This document shows positions 33,310-48,200 of a stretch of DNA of 64,000 nt, in pieces. The stretch is taken from positions 57,627,346 through 57,691,345 of the forward strand of contig NC_090324.1 of the NCBI RefSeq assembly GCF_040869045.1, given 5' to 3'. The notes beneath the pieces were generated by a model. It saw nothing but the letters and a program-made list of their open reading frames with translations. It was not told where the DNA came from and made no database searches. A program made the position numbers and the translations under genes. This DNA is from Eurosta solidaginis (Eukaryota; Arthropoda; Insecta; Diptera; Tephritidae). How positions within the stretch are numbered: position 1 is the stretch's first letter; every line of letters begins with the position of its first letter.

Positions 33310-34470
33310 TTGTGATTTCTATAACTACAAACGATGCAATTGATTGTAGTGAAGTTCATTTTTTTGTAGTTCTTATAGTTACTCCGAAAATATAATACAT
33401 TGTGCGGAAACCAAGCAATTTAAGCAAATTTGGTTTTTTTCTTTTTGAAATACGTTTTAAATCGTTTGTAGTTTTTCATACGAAAAATTAATTTTTTTTT
33501 GGTCCACAGGTTTCGGAGATATCGCTAACGCATCTCAAAAAAACCAAGAACGCAGCAATTTGGAAGCACTAAAAGTACTTTTCCTATAACTACAAACGAT
33601 GAAATTGATTGTAGTGAAATTCATTTTTTTGTAGTTTTTATAGTTACTCCGAAAATATAATACATTGTGCGGAAACCAAGCAATTTAAGGAAATTTGGGT
33701 TTTTTATTTTTGAAATACGTTTTAAATCGTTTGTAGTTTTTCATACGAAAAAAAATTTTTTTTTGGTCGACAGGTTTCGGAGATATCGCTAACGCATCTC
33801 AAAAAAACCAAGAACGCAACAATTTGGAAGCACTAAAAGTACTTTTCCTATAACTACAAACGATGAAATTGATTGTAGTAAAATTCATTTTTTTGTAGTT
33901 CTTATAGTTACTCCGAAAATATAATACATTGTGCGGAAACCAAGCAATTTAAGTAAATTTGGTTTTTTTGTTTTTGAAATACGTTTTAACTCGTTTGTAG
34001 TTTTTCATAGGAAAAAAAATTTTTTTTTTGATCCATAGGTTTCGGAGATATCGCTAACGCATCTCAAAAAAACCAAGAACGCAGCAATTTGGAAGCACTA
34101 AAAGTACTTTTCCTATAACTACAAACGATGAAATTGATTGTAGTGAAATTCATTTTTTTGTAGTTCTTATAGTTACTCCGAAAATATAATACATTGTGCG
34201 GAAACCAAGCAATTTAAGTAAATTTGGTTTTTTTGTTTTTGAAATACGTTCTAAATCGTTTGTAGTTTTTCATACGAAAAAAAATTTTTTTTTTGGTCCA
34301 CAGGTTTCGGAGATATCGCTAACGCATCTCAAAAAAACCAAGAACGCAGCAATTTGGAAGCACTAAAAGTACTTTTCCTATAACTACAAACGATGAAATT
34401 GATTGTAGTGAAATTCATTTTTTTGTAGTTTTTATAGTTACTCCGAAAATATAATACATTGTGCGGAAAC

Positions 34471-37400
34471 CAAGCAATATAAGCAAATTTGGTTTTTTCT
34501 TTCCGAAATACGTTTTAAATCGTTTGTAGTTTTTCATAGGAAAAAAAATTTTTTTTTGGTCCATACGTTTCGGAGATATCGCTAACGCATCTCAAAAAAA
34601 CCAAGAACGCAGCAATTTGGAAGCACTAAAAGTACTTTTCCTATAACTTCAAACGATGAAATTGATTGTAGTGAAATTCATTTTTTTGTAGTTCTTATAG
34701 TTACTCCGAAAATATAATACATTGTGCGGAAACCAAGCAATTTAAGCAAATTTGGTTTTTTTCTTTTTGAAATACGTTTTAAATCGTTTGTAGTTTTTCA
34801 TACGAAAAATAAATTTTTTTTTGGTCCACAGGTTTCGGAGATATCGCTAACGCATCTCAAAAAAACCAAGAACGCAGCAATTTGGAAGCACTAAAAGTAC
34901 TTTTCCTATAACTACAAACGATGAAATTGATTGTAGTGAAATTCATTTTTTTGTAGTTTTTATAGTTACTCCGAAAATATAATACATTGTGCGGAAACCA
35001 AGCAATTTAAAGAAATTTGGGTTTTTTCTTTTTGAAATACGTTTTAAATCGTTTGTAGTTTTTCATACGAAACAATTTTTTTTTTGGTCGACAGGTTTCG
35101 GAGATATCGCTAACGCATCTAAAAAAAACCAAGAACGCAGCAATTTGGAAGCACTAAAAGTACTTTTCCTATAACTACAAACGATGAAATTGATTGTAGT
35201 GAAATTCATTTTTTTGTAGTTCTTATAGTTACTCCGAAAATATAATACATTGTGCGGAAACCAAGCAATTTAAGTAAATTTGGTTTTTTTGTTTTTTAAA
35301 TACGTTTTAAATCGTTTGTAGTTTTTCATACGAAAAAAAATTTTTTTGTTTTTCATAGGTAAACAAATTTTTTTTTTGGTCCATACGTTTCGGAGATATC
35401 GCTAACGCATCTCAAAAAAACCAAGAACGCAGCAATTTGGAAGCACTAAAAGTACTTTTCCTATAACTACAAATGATGAAATTGATTGTAGTGAAATTAA
35501 TTTTTTTGTAGTTCTTATAGTTACTCCGAAAATATAATACATTGTGCGGAAACCAAGCAATTTAAGTAAATTTGGTTTTTTTGTTTTTGAAATACGTTTT
35601 AAATCGTTTGTAGTTTTTCATACGAAACAAAATTTTTTGTTGTTCCACAGGTTTCGGAGATATCGCCAACGCATCTCAAAAAAACCAAGAAAGCAGCAAT
35701 TTGGAAGCACTAAAAGTACTTTTCCTATAACTACAAACGATGAAATTGATTGTAGTGAAATTAACTTTTTTGTAGTTTTTATAGTTACTCCGAAAATATA
35801 ATACATTGTGCGGAAACCAAGCAATTTAAGTAAATTTGGTTTTTTTGTTTTTGAAATACGTTTTAAATCGCTTGTAGTTTTTCATACGAAAAAAAATTTT
35901 TTGTTTGGTCCACAGGTTTCGGAGATATCGCTAACGCATCTCAAAAAAACCAAGAACGCAGCAATTTGGAAGCACTAAAAGTACTTTTCCTATAACTACA
36001 AACGATGAAATTGATTGTAGTGAAATTCATTTTTTTGTAGTTTTTATAGTTACTCCGAAAATATAATACATTGTGCGGAAACCAAGCAATATAAGCAAAT
36101 TTGGTTTTTTCTTTCCGAAATACGTTTTAAATCGTTTGTAGTTTTTCATAGGAAAAAAAATTTTTTTTTGGTCCATACGTTTCGGAGATATCGCTAACGC
36201 ATCTCAAAAAAACCAAGAACGCAGCAATTTGGAAGCACTAAAAGTACTTTTCCTGTAACTTCAAACGATGAAATTGATTGTAGTGAAATTCATTTTTTTG
36301 TAGTTCTTATAGTTACTCCGAAAATATAATACATTGTGCGGAAACCAAGCAATTTAAGCAAATTTGGTTTTTTTCTTTTTGAAATAAGTTTTAAATCGTT
36401 TGTAGTTTTTCATACGAAAAATAAATTTTTTTTTGGTCCACAGGTTTCGGAGATATCGCTAACGCATCTCAAAAAAACCAAGAACGCAGCAATTTGGAAG
36501 CACTAAAAGTACTTTTCCTATAACTACAAACGATGAAATTGATTGTAGTGAAATTCATTTTTTTGTAGTTTTTATAGTTACTCCGAAAATATAATACATT
36601 GTGCGGAAACCAAGCAATTTAAAGAAATTTGGGTTTTTTCTTTTTGAAATACGTTTTAAATCGTTTGTAGTTTTTCATACGAAACAATTTTTTTTTTGGT
36701 CGACAGGTTTCGGAGATATCGCTAACGCATCTAAAAAAAACCAAGAACGCAGCAATTTGGAAGCACTAAAAGTACTTTTCCTATAACTAAAAACGATGAA
36801 ATTGATTGTAGTGAAATTCATTTTTTTGTAGTTCTTATAGTTACTCCGAAAATATAATACATTGTGCGGAAACCAAGCAATTTAAGTAAATTTGGTTTTT
36901 TTGTTTTTTAAATACGTTTTAAATCGTTTGTAGTTTTTCATACGAAAAAAAATTTTTTGTTTTTCATAGGTAAACAAATTTTTTTTTGGTCCATACGTTT
37001 CGGAGATATCGCTAACGCATCTCAAAAAAACCAAGAACGCAGCAATTTGGAAGCACTAAAAGTACTTTTCCTATAACTACAAATGATGAAATTGATTGTA
37101 GTGAAATTAATTTTTTTGTAGTTCTTATAGTTACTCCGAAAATATAATACATTGTGCGGAAACCAAGCAATTTAAGTAAATTTGGTTTTTTTGTTTTTGA
37201 AATACGTTTTAAATCGTTTGTAGTTTTTCATACGAAACAAAATTTTTTGTTGTTCCACAGGTTTCGGAGATATCGCCAACGCATCTCAAAAAAACCAAGA
37301 AAGCAGCAATTTGGAAGCACTAAAAGTACTTTTCCTATAACTACAAACGATGAAATTGATTGTAGTGAAATTAATTTTTTTGTAGTTTTTATAGTTACTC

Positions 37401-37607
37401 CGAAAATATAATACATTGTGCGGAAACCAAGCAATTTAAGTAAATTTGGTTTTTTTGTTTTTGAAATACGTTTTAAATCGCTTGTAGTTTTTCATACGAA
37501 AAAAAATTTTTTGTTTGGTCCTCAGGTTTCGGAGATATCGCTAACGCATCTCAAAAAAACCAAGAACGCAGCAATTTGGAAGCACTAAAAGTACTTTTGC
37601 TATAACT
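34471..37607. repeat. 1,612-bp duplicated block in satellite
   Basis: The rare monomer variants (GCAATATAAGC, the AAACAATTT/GTCGAC type, the long TAAACAAA monomer, the GTTGTTCC type and the CGCTTG type) occur in the same order at 34471-35995 and 36083-37607. The offset is about 1,612 bp, six monomers including one long one. Confidence 0.8.
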
Positions 37608-40600
37608 ACAAACGATGAAATTGATTGTAGTGAAATTCATTTTTTTGTAGTTCTTATAGTTACTCCGAAAATATAATACATTGTGCGGAAACCAAGCAAT
37701 TTAAGCAAATTTGGGTTTTTTCTTTCTGAAATACGTTTTAAATCGTTTGTAGTTTTTCATAGGTAAAAAAATTTTTTTTTTGGTCCATACGTTTCGGAGA
37801 TATCGCTAACGCATCTCAAAAAAACCAAGAACGCAGCAATTTGGAAGCACTAAAAGTACTTTTCCTATAACTACAAATGATGAAATTGATTGTAGTGAAA
37901 TTCATTTTTTTGTAGTTCTTATAGTTACTCCGAAAATATAATACATTGTGCGGAAACCAAGCAATGTAAGTAAATTTGGTTTTTTTGTTTTTGAAATACG
38001 TTTTAAATCGTTTGTAGTTTTTCATACGAAACAAAATTTTTTGTTGTTCCACAGGTTACGGAGATATCGCCAACGCATCTCAAAAAAACCAAGAACGCAG
38101 CAATTTGGAAGCACTAAAAGTACTTTTCCTATAACTACAAACGATGAGATTGATTGTAGTGAAATTAATTTTTTTGTAGTTTTTATAGTTACTCCGAAAA
38201 TATAATACATTGTGCGGAAACCAAGCAATTTAAGTAAATTTGGTTTTTTTGTTTTTTAAATACGTTTTAAATCGTTTGTAGTTTTTCATACGAAAAAAAA
38301 TTTTTTGTTTTTCATAGGTAAACAAATTTTTTTTTTGGTCCATACGTTTCGGAGATATCGCTAACGCATCTCAAAAAAACCAAGAACGCAGCAATTTGGA
38401 AGCACTAAAAGTACTTTTCCTATAACTACAAATGATGAAATTGATTGTAGTAAAATTAATTTTTTTGTAGTTCTTATAGTTACTCCGAAAATATAATACA
38501 TTGTGCGGAAACCAAGCAATTTAAGCAAATTTGGTTTTTTTCTTTTTGAAATAAGTTTTAAATCGTTTGTAGTTTTTCATACGAAAAATAAATTTTTTTT
38601 TGGTCCACAGGTTTCGGAGATATCGCTAACGCATCTCAAAAAAACCAAGAACGCAGCAATTTGGAAGCACTAAAAGTACTTTTCCTATAACTACAAACGA
38701 TGAAATTGATTGTAGTGAAATTCATTTTTTTGTAGTTCTTATAGTTACTCCGAAAATATAATACATTGTGCGGAAACCAAGCAATTTAAGTAAATTTGGT
38801 TTTTTTGTTTTTTAAATACGTTTTAAATCGTTTGTAGTTTTTCATACGAAAAAAAATTTTTTTGTTTTTCATAGGTAAACAAATTTTTTTTTTGGTCCAT
38901 ACGTTTCGGAGATATCGCTAACGCATCTCAAAAAAACCAAGAACGCAGCAATTTGGAAGCACTAAAAGTACTTTTCCTATAACTACAAATGATGAAATTG
39001 ATTGTAGTGAAATTAATTTTTTTGTAGTTCTTATAGTTACTCCGAAAATATAATACATTGTGCGGAAACCAAGCAATTTAAGTAAATTTGGTTTTTTTGT
39101 TTTTGAAATACGTTTTAAATCGTTTGTAGTTTTTCATACGAAACAAAATTTTTTGTTGTTCCACAGGTTTCGGAGATATCGCCAACGCATCTCAAAAAAA
39201 CCAAGAAAGCAGCAATTTGGAAGCACTAAAAGTACTTTTCCTATAACTACAAACGATGAAATTGATTGTAGTGAAATTAACTTTTTTGTAGTTTTTATAG
39301 TTACTCCGAAAATATAATACATTGTGCGGAAACCAAGCAATTTAAGTAAATTTGGTTTTTTTGTTTTTGAAATACGTTTTAAATCGCTTGTAGTTTTTCA
39401 TACGAAAAAAAATTTTTTGTTTGGTCCACAGGTTTCGGAGATATCGCTAACGCATCTCAAAAAAACCAAGAACGCAGCAATTTGGAAGCACTAAAAGTAC
39501 TTTTCCTATAACTACAAACGATGAAATTGATTGTAGTGAAATTCATTTTTTTGTAGTTTTTATAGTTACTCCGAAAATATAATACATTGTGCGGAAACCA
39601 AGCAATATAAGCAAATTTGGTTTTTTCTTTCCGAAATACGTTTTAAATCGTTTGTAGTTTTTCATAGGAAAAAAAATTTTTTTTTGGTCCATACGTTTCG
39701 GAGATATCGCTAACGCATCTCAAAAAAACCAAGAACGCAGCAATTTGGAAGCACTAAAAGTACTTTTCCTATAACTTCAAACGATGAAATTGATTGTAGT
39801 GAAATTCATTTTTTTGTAGTTCTTATAGTTACTCCGAAAATATAATACATTGTGCGGAAACCAAGCAATTTAAGCAAATTTGGTTTTTTTCTTTTTGAAA
39901 TAAGTTTTAAATCGTTTGTAGTTTTTCATACGAAAAATAAATTTTTTTTTGGTCCACAGGTTTCGGAGATATCGCTAACGCATCTCAAAAAAACCAAGAA
40001 CGCAGCAATTTGGAAGCACTAAAAGTACTTTTCCTATAACTACAAACGATGAAATTGATTGTAGTGAAATTCATTTTTTTGTAGTTTTTATAGTTACTCC
40101 GAAAATATAATACATTGTGCGGAAACCAAGCAATTTACAGAAATTTGGGTTTTTTCTTTTTGAAATACGTTTTAAATCGTTTGTAGTTTTTCATACGAAA
40201 CAATTTTTTTTTTGGTCGACAGGTTTCGGAGATATCGCTAACGCATCTAAAAAAAACCAAGAACGCAGCAATTTGGAAGCACTAAAAGTACTTTTCCTAT
40301 AACTAAAAACGATGAAATTGATTGTAGTGAAATTCATTTTTTTGTAGTTCTTATAGTTACTCCGAAAATATAATACATTGTGCGGAAACCAAGCAATTTA
40401 AGTAAATTTGGTTTTTTTGTTTTTTAAATACGTTTTAAATCGTTTGTAGTTTTTCATACGAAAAAAAATTTTTTGTTTTTCATAGGTAAACAAATTTTTT
40501 TTTTGGTCCATACGTTTCGGAGATATCGCTAACGCATCTCAAAAAAACCAAGAACGCAGCAATTTGGAAGCACTAAAAGTACTTTTCCTATAACTACAAA

Positions 40601-41745
40601 TGATGAAATTGATTGTAGTGAAATTAATTTTTTTGTAGTTCTTATAGTTACTCCGAAAATATAATACATTGTGCGGAAACCAAGCAATTTAAGTAAATTT
40701 GGTTTTTTTGTTTTTGAAATACGTTTTAAATCGTTTGTAGTTTTTCATACGAAACAAAATTTTTTGTTGTTCCACAGGTTTCGGAGATATCGCCAACGCA
40801 TCTCAAAAAAACCAAGAAAGCAGCAATTTGGAAGCACTAAAAGTACTTTTCCTATAACTACAAACGATGAAATTGATTGTAGTGAAATTAATTTTTTTGT
40901 AGTTTTTATAGTTACTCCGAAAATATAATACATTGTGCGGAAACCAAGCAATTTAAGTAAATTTGGTTTTTTTGTTTTTGAAATACGTTTTAAATCGCTT
41001 GTAGTTTTTCATACGAAAAAAAATTTTTTGTTTGGTCCACAGGTTTCGGAGATATCGCTAACGCATCTCAAAAAAACCAAGAACGCAGCAATTTGGAAGC
41101 ACTAAAAGTACTTTTGCTATAACTACAAACGATGAAATTGATTGTAGTGAAATTCATTTTTTTGTAGTTCTTATAGTTACTCCGAAAATATAATACATTG
41201 TGCGGAAACCAAGCAATTTAAGCAAATTTGGGTTTTTTCTTTCTGAAATACGTTTTAAATCGTTTGTAGTTTTTCATAGGTAAAAAAATTTTTTTTTTGG
41301 TCCATACGTTTCGGAGATATCGCTAACGCATCTCAAAAAAACCAAGAACGCAGCAATTTGGAAGCACTAAAAGTACTTTTCCTATAACTACAAATGATGA
41401 AATTGATTGTAGTGAAATTCATTTTTTTGTAGTTCTTATAGTTACTCCGAAAATATAATACATTGTGCGGAAACCAAGCAATGTAAGTAAATTTGGTTTT
41501 TTTGTTTTTGAAATACGTTTTAAATCGTTTGTAGTTTTTCATACGAAACAAAATTTTTTGTTGTTCCACAGGTTACGGAGATATCGCCAACGCATCTCAA
41601 AAAAACCAAGAACGCAGCAATTTGGAAGCACTAAAAGTACTTTTCCTATAACTACAAACGATGAGATTGATTGTAGTGAAATTAATTTTTTTGTAGTTTT
41701 TATAGTTACTCCGAAAATATAATACATTGTGCGGAAACCAAGCAA
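35170..41745. repeat. 3,517-bp-offset duplicated block in satellite
   Basis: The variant order at 35170-38230 is repeated at 38687-41745 with an offset of 3,516-3,517 bp, about 13 monomers including long ones. Diagnostic pairs are the GTTGTTCC monomers (35544 and 39060, 37154 and 40671) and the GGTTACGG variants (38052 and 41570). The order breaks near 38232/41749. Confidence 0.85.
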
Positions 41746-42359
41746 TTTAAGTAAATTTGGTTTTTTTGTTTTTGAAATACGTTTTAAATCGCTTGTAGTT
41801 TTTTATACGAAAAAAAAATTTTTTTTTTGGTCCACAGGTTTCGGAGATATCGCTAACGCATCTCAAAAAAACCAAGAACGCAGCAATTTGGAAGCACTAA
41901 AAGTACTTTTCCTATAACTACAAACGATGAAATTGATTGTAGTGAAATTAATTTTTTTGTAGTTCTTATAGTTACTCCGAAAATATAATACATTGTGCGG
42001 AAACCAAGCAATTTAAGCAAATTTGGGTTTTTTCTTTCTGAAATACGTTTTAAATCGTTTGTAGTTTTTCATAGGAAAAAAAATTTTTTTTTTTTGGTCC
42101 ACAGGTTTCGGAGATATCGCTAACGCATCTCAAAAAAACCAAGAACGCAGCAATTTGGAAGCACTAAAAGTACTTTTCCTATAACTACAAACTATGAAAT
42201 TGATTGTAGTGAAATTCATTTTTTTGTAGTTCTTATAGTTACTCCGAAAATATAATACATTGTGCGGAAACCAAGCAATTTAAGCAAATTTGGTTTTTTT
42301 TTGTTTTTGAAATACGTTTTAAATCGTTTGTAGTTTTTCATACGAAAAATAAATTTTTT

Positions 42360-45300
42360 TTTGGTCCACAGGTTTCGGAGATATCGCTAACGCATCTCAA
42401 AAAAACCAAGAACGCAGCAATTTGGAAGCACTAAAAGTACTTTTCCTATAACTACAAACGATGAAATTGATTGTAGTGAAATTCATTTTTTTGTAGTTTT
42501 TATAGTTACTCCGAAAATATAATACATTGTGCGGAAACCAAGCAATTTAAGGAAATTTGGGTTTTTTATTTTTGAAATACGTTTTAAATCGTTTGTAGTT
42601 TTTCATACGAAACAATTTTTTTTTTGGTCGACAGGTTTCGGAGATATCGCTAACGCATCTCAAAAAAACCAAGAACGCAGCAATTTGGAAGCACTAAAAG
42701 TACTTTTCCTATAACTACAAACGATGAAATTGATTGTAGTGAAATTCATTTTTTTGTAGTTCTTATAGTTACTCCGAAAATATAATACATTGTGCGGAAA
42801 CCAAGCAATTTAAGTAAATTTGGTTTTTTTGTTTTTGAAATACGTTTTAAATCGTTTGTAGTTTTTCATACGAAAAAAAATTTTTTGTTTGGTCCACAGG
42901 TTTCAGAGATATCGCTAACGCATCTCAAAAAAACCAAGAACGCAGCAATTTGGAAGCACTAAAAGTACTTTTGCTATAACTACAAACGATGAAATTGATT
43001 GTAGTGAAATTGATTTTTTTGTAGTTCTTATAGTTACTCCGAAAATATAATACATTGTGCGGAAACCAAGCAATTTAAGCAAATTTGGGTTTTTTCTTTC
43101 TGAAATACGTTTTAAATCGTTTGTAGTTTTTCATAGGTAAAAAAATTTTTTTTTTGGTCCATACGTTTCGGAGATATCGCTAACGCATCTCAAAAAAACC
43201 AAGAACGCAGCAATTTGGAAGCACTAAAAGTACTTTTCCTATAACTACAAATGATGAAATTGATTGTAGTGAAATTAATTTTTTTGTAGTTCTTATAGTT
43301 ACTCCGAAAATATAATACATTGTGCGGAAACCAAGCAATTTAAGTAAATTTGGTTTTTTTGTTTTTGAAATACGTTTTAAATCGTTTGTAGTTTTTCATA
43401 CGAACAAAATTTTTTGTTGTTCCACAGGTTTCGGAGATATCGCCAACGCATCTCAAAAAAACCAAGAACGCAGCAATTTGGAAGCACTAAAAGTACTTTT
43501 CCTATAACTACAAACGATGAAATTGATTGTAGTGAAATAAATTTTTTTGTAGTTTTTATAGTTACTCCGAAAATATAATACATTGTGCGGAAACCAAGCA
43601 ATTTAAGTAAATTTGGTTTTTTTGTTTTTGAAATACGTTTTAAATCGCTTGTAGTTTTTCATACGAAAAAAAATTTTTTTTTTGGTCCACAGGTTTCGGA
43701 GATATCGCTAACGCATCTCAAAAAAACCAAGAACGCAGCAATTTGGAAGCACTAAAAGTACTTTTCCTATAACTACAAACGATGAAATTGATTGTAGTGA
43801 AATTAATTTTTTTGGTAGTTCTTATAGTTACTCCGAAAATATAATACATTGTGCGGAAACCAAGCAATTTAAGCAAATTTGGGTTTTTTCTTTCTGAAAT
43901 ACGTTTTAAATCGTTTGTAGTTTTTCATAGGAAAAAAATTTTTTTTTTGGTCCACAGGTTTCGGAGATATTGCTAACGCATCTCAAAAAAACCAAGAACG
44001 CAGCAATTTGGAAGCACTAAAAGTACTTTTCCTATAACTACAAACTATGAAATTGATTGTAGTGAAATTCATTTTTTTGTAGTTCTTATAGTTACTCCGA
44101 AAATATAATACATTGTGCGGAAACCAAGAAATTTAAGCAAATTTGGGTTTTTTCTTTCTGAAATACGTTTTAAATCGTTTGTAGTTTTTCATAGGAAAAA
44201 AAATTTTTTTTTGGTCCACAGGTTTCGGAGATACCGCTAACGCATCTCAAAAAAACCAAGAACGCAGCAATTTGGAAGCACTAAAAGTACTTTTCCTATA
44301 ACTACAAACGATGAAATTGATTGTAGTGAAATTAATTTTTTTGTAGTTTTTATAGTTACTCCGAAAATATAATACATTGTGCGGAAACCAAGCAATTTAA
44401 GTAAATTTGGTTTTTTTGTTTTTGAAATACGTTTTAAATCGCTTGTAGTTTTTCATACGAAAAAAAATTTTTTGTTTGGTCCACAGGTTTCGGAGATATC
44501 GCTAACGCATCTCAAAAAAACCAAGAACGCAGCAATTTGGAAGCACTAAAAGTACTTTTGCTATAACTACAAACGATGAAATTGATTGTAGTGAAATTCA
44601 TTTTTTTGTAGTTCTTATAGATACTCCGAAAATATAATACATTGTGCGGAAACCAAGCAATTTAAGCAAATTTGGGTTTTTTCTTTCTGAAATACGTTTT
44701 AAATCGTTTGTAGTTTTTCATAGGTAAAAAAATTTTTTTTTTGGTCCATACGTTTCGGAGATATCGCTAACGCATCTCAAAAAAACCAAGAACGCAGCAA
44801 TTTGGAAGCACTAAAAGTACTTTTCCTATAACTACAAATGATGAAATTGATTGTAGTGAAATTCATTTTTTTGTAGTTCTTATAGTTACTCCGAAAATAT
44901 AATACATTGTGCGGAAACCAAGCAATTTAAGTAAATTTGGTTTTTTTGTTTTTGAAATACGTTTTAAATCGTTTGTAGTTTTTTATACGAAACAAAATTT
45001 TTTGTTGTTCCACAGGTTTCGGAGATATCGCCAACGCATCTCAAAAAAACCAAGAACGCAGCAATTTGGAAGCACTAAAAGTACTTTTCCTATAACTACA
45101 AACGATGAAATTGATTGTAGTGAAATTAATTTTTTTGTAGTTTTTATAGTTACTCCGAAAATATAATACATTGTGCGGAAACCAAGCAATTTAAGTAAAA
45201 TTGGTTTTTTTGTTTTTGAAATACGTTTTAAATCGCTTGTAGTTTTTCATACGAAAAAAAATTTTTTTTTGGTCCACAGGTTTCGGAGATATCGCTAACG

Positions 45301-48200
45301 CATCTCAAAAAAACCAAGAACGCAGCAATTTGGAAGCACTAAAAGTACTTTTCCTATAACTACAAACGATGAAATTGATTGTAGTGAAATTCATTTTTTT
45401 GTAGTTTTTATAGTTACTCCGAAAATATAATACATTGTGCGGAAACCAAGCAATTTAAGGAAATTTGGGTTTTTTATTTTTGAAATACGTTTTAAATCGT
45501 TTGTAGTTTTTCATACGAAACAATTTTTTTTTTGGTCGACAGGTTTCGGAGATATCGCTAACGCATCTCAAAAAAACCAAGAACGCAGCAATTTGGAAGC
45601 ACTAAAAGTACTTTTCCTATAACTACAAACGATGAAATTGATTGTAGTGAAATTCATTTTTTTGTAGTTCTTATAGTTACTCCGAAAATATAATACATTG
45701 TGCGGAAACCAAGCAATTTAAGTAAATTTGGTTTTTTTGTTTTTGAAATACGTTTTAAATCGTTTGTAGTTTTTCATACGAAAAAAAATTTTTTGTTTGG
45801 TCCACAGGTTTCAGAGATATCGCTAACGCATCTCAAAAAAACCAAGAACGCAGCAATTTGGAAGCACTAAAAGTACTTTTGCTATAACTACAAACGATGA
45901 AATTGATTGTAGTGAAATTGATTTTTTTGTAGTTCTTATAGTTACTCCGAAAATATAATACATTGTGCGGAAACCAAGCAATTTAAGCAAATTTGGGTTT
46001 TTTCTTTCTGAAATACGTTTTAAATCGTTTGTAGTTTTTCATAGGTAAAAAAATTTTTTTTTTGGTCCATACGTTTCGGAGATATCGCTAACGCATCTCA
46101 AAAAAACCAAGAACGCAGCAATTTGGAAGCACTAAAAGTACTTTTCCTATAACTACAAATGATGAAATTGATTGTAGTGAAATTAATTTTTTTGTAGTTC
46201 TTATAGTTACTCCGAAAATATAATACATTGTGCGGAAACCAAGCAATTTAAGTAAATTTGGTTTTTTTGTTTTTGAAATACGTTTTAAATCGTTTGTAGT
46301 TTTTCATACGAACAAAATTTTTTGTTGTTCCACAGGTTTCGGAGATATCGCCAACGCATCTCAAAAAAACCAAGAACGCAGCAATTTGGAAGCACTAAAA
46401 GTACTTTTCCTATAACTACAAACGATGAAATTGATTGTAGTGAAATAAATTTTTTTGTAGTTTTTATAGTTACTCCGAAAATATAATACATTGTGCGGAA
46501 ACCAAGCAATTTAAGTAAATTTGGTTTTTTTGTTTTTGAAATACGTTTTAAATCGCTTGTAGTTTTTCATACGAAAAAAAATTTTTTTTTTGGTCCACAG
46601 GTTTCGGAGATATCGCTAACGCATCTCAAAAAAACCAAGAACGCAGCAATTTGGAAGCACTAAAAGTACTTTTCCTATAACTACAAACGATGAAATTGAT
46701 TGTAGTGAAATTAATTTTTTTGGTAGTTCTTATAGTTACTCCGAAAATATAATACATTGTGCGGAAACCAAGCAATTTAAGCAAATTTGGGTTTTTTCTT
46801 TCTGAAATACGTTTTAAATCGTTTGTAGTTTTTCATAGGAAAAAAAATTTTTTTTTTGGTCCACAGGTTTCGGAGATATTGCTAACGCATCTCAAAAAAA
46901 CCAAGAACGCAGCAATTTGGAAGCACTAAAAGTACTTTTCCTATAACTACAAACTATGAAATTGATTGTAGTGAAATTCATTTTTTTGTAGTTCTTATAG
47001 TTACTCCGAAAATATAATACATTGTGCGGAAACCAAGAAATTTAAGCAAATTTGGGTTTTTTCTTTCTGAAATACGTTTTAAATCGTTTGTAGTTTTTCA
47101 TAGGAAAAAAAATTTTTTTTTGGTCCACAGGTTTCGGAGATACCGCTAACGCATCTCAAAAAAACCAAGAACGCAGCAATTTGGAAGCACTAAAAGTACT
47201 TTTCCTATAACTACAAACGATGAAATTGATTGTAGTGAAATTAATTTTTTTGTAGTTTTTATAGTTACTCCGAAAATATAATACATTGTGCGGAAACCAA
47301 GCAATTTAAGTAAATTTGGTTTTTTTGTTTTTGAAATACGTTTTAAATCGCTTGTAGTTTTTCATACGAAAAAAAATTTTTTGTTTGGTCCACAGGTTTC
47401 GGAGATATCGCTAACGCATCTCAAAAAAACCAAGAACGCAGCAATTTGGAAGCACTAAAAGTACTTTTGCTATAACTACAAACGATGAAATTGATTGTAG
47501 TGAAATTCATTTTTTTGTAGTTCTTATAGATACTCCGAAAATATAATACATTGTGCGGAAACCAAGCAATTTAAGCAAATTTGGGTTTTTTCTTTCTGAA
47601 ATACGTTTTAAATCGTTTGTAGTTTTTCATAGGTAAAAAAATTTTTTTTTTGGTCCATACGTTTCGGAGATATCGCTAACGCATCTCAAAAAAACCAAGA
47701 ACGCAGCAATTTGGAAGCACTAAAAGTACTTTTCCTATAACTACAAATGATGAAATTGATTGTAGTGAAATTCATTTTTTGTAGTTCTTATAGTTACTCC
47801 GAAAATATAATACATTGTGCGGAACCAAGCAATTTAAGTAAATTGGTTTTTTTTGTTTTTGAAATACGTTTTAAATCGTTTGTAGTTTTTTATACGAAAC
47901 AAAATTTTTTGTTGTTCCACAGGTTTCGGAGATATCGCCAACGCATCTCAAAAAAACCAAGAACGCAGCAATTTGGAAGCACTAAAGTACTTTTCCTATA
48001 ACTACAAACGATGAAATTGATTGTAGTGAAATTAATTTTTTTGTAGTTTTTATAGTTACTCCGAAAATATAATACATTGTGCGGAAACCAAGCAATTTAA
48101 GTAAAATTGGTTTTTTTGTTTTTGAAATACGTTTTAAATCGCTTGTAGTTTTTCATACGAAAAAAAATTTTTTTTTGGTCCACAGGTTTCGGAGATATCG
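42360..48200. repeat. 2,908-bp tandem duplication in satellite (11 monomers)
   Basis: Variants at 42529, 43322, 44624 (ATAGATACTCC) and 44909 recur at 45437, 46230, 47532 and 47817, always 2,908 bp apart. Rare single-base changes (GAGATATTGC, GAGATACCGC, CAAGAAATTT) are shared by both copies. 2,908 is 11 times 264.4. Confidence 0.88.
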
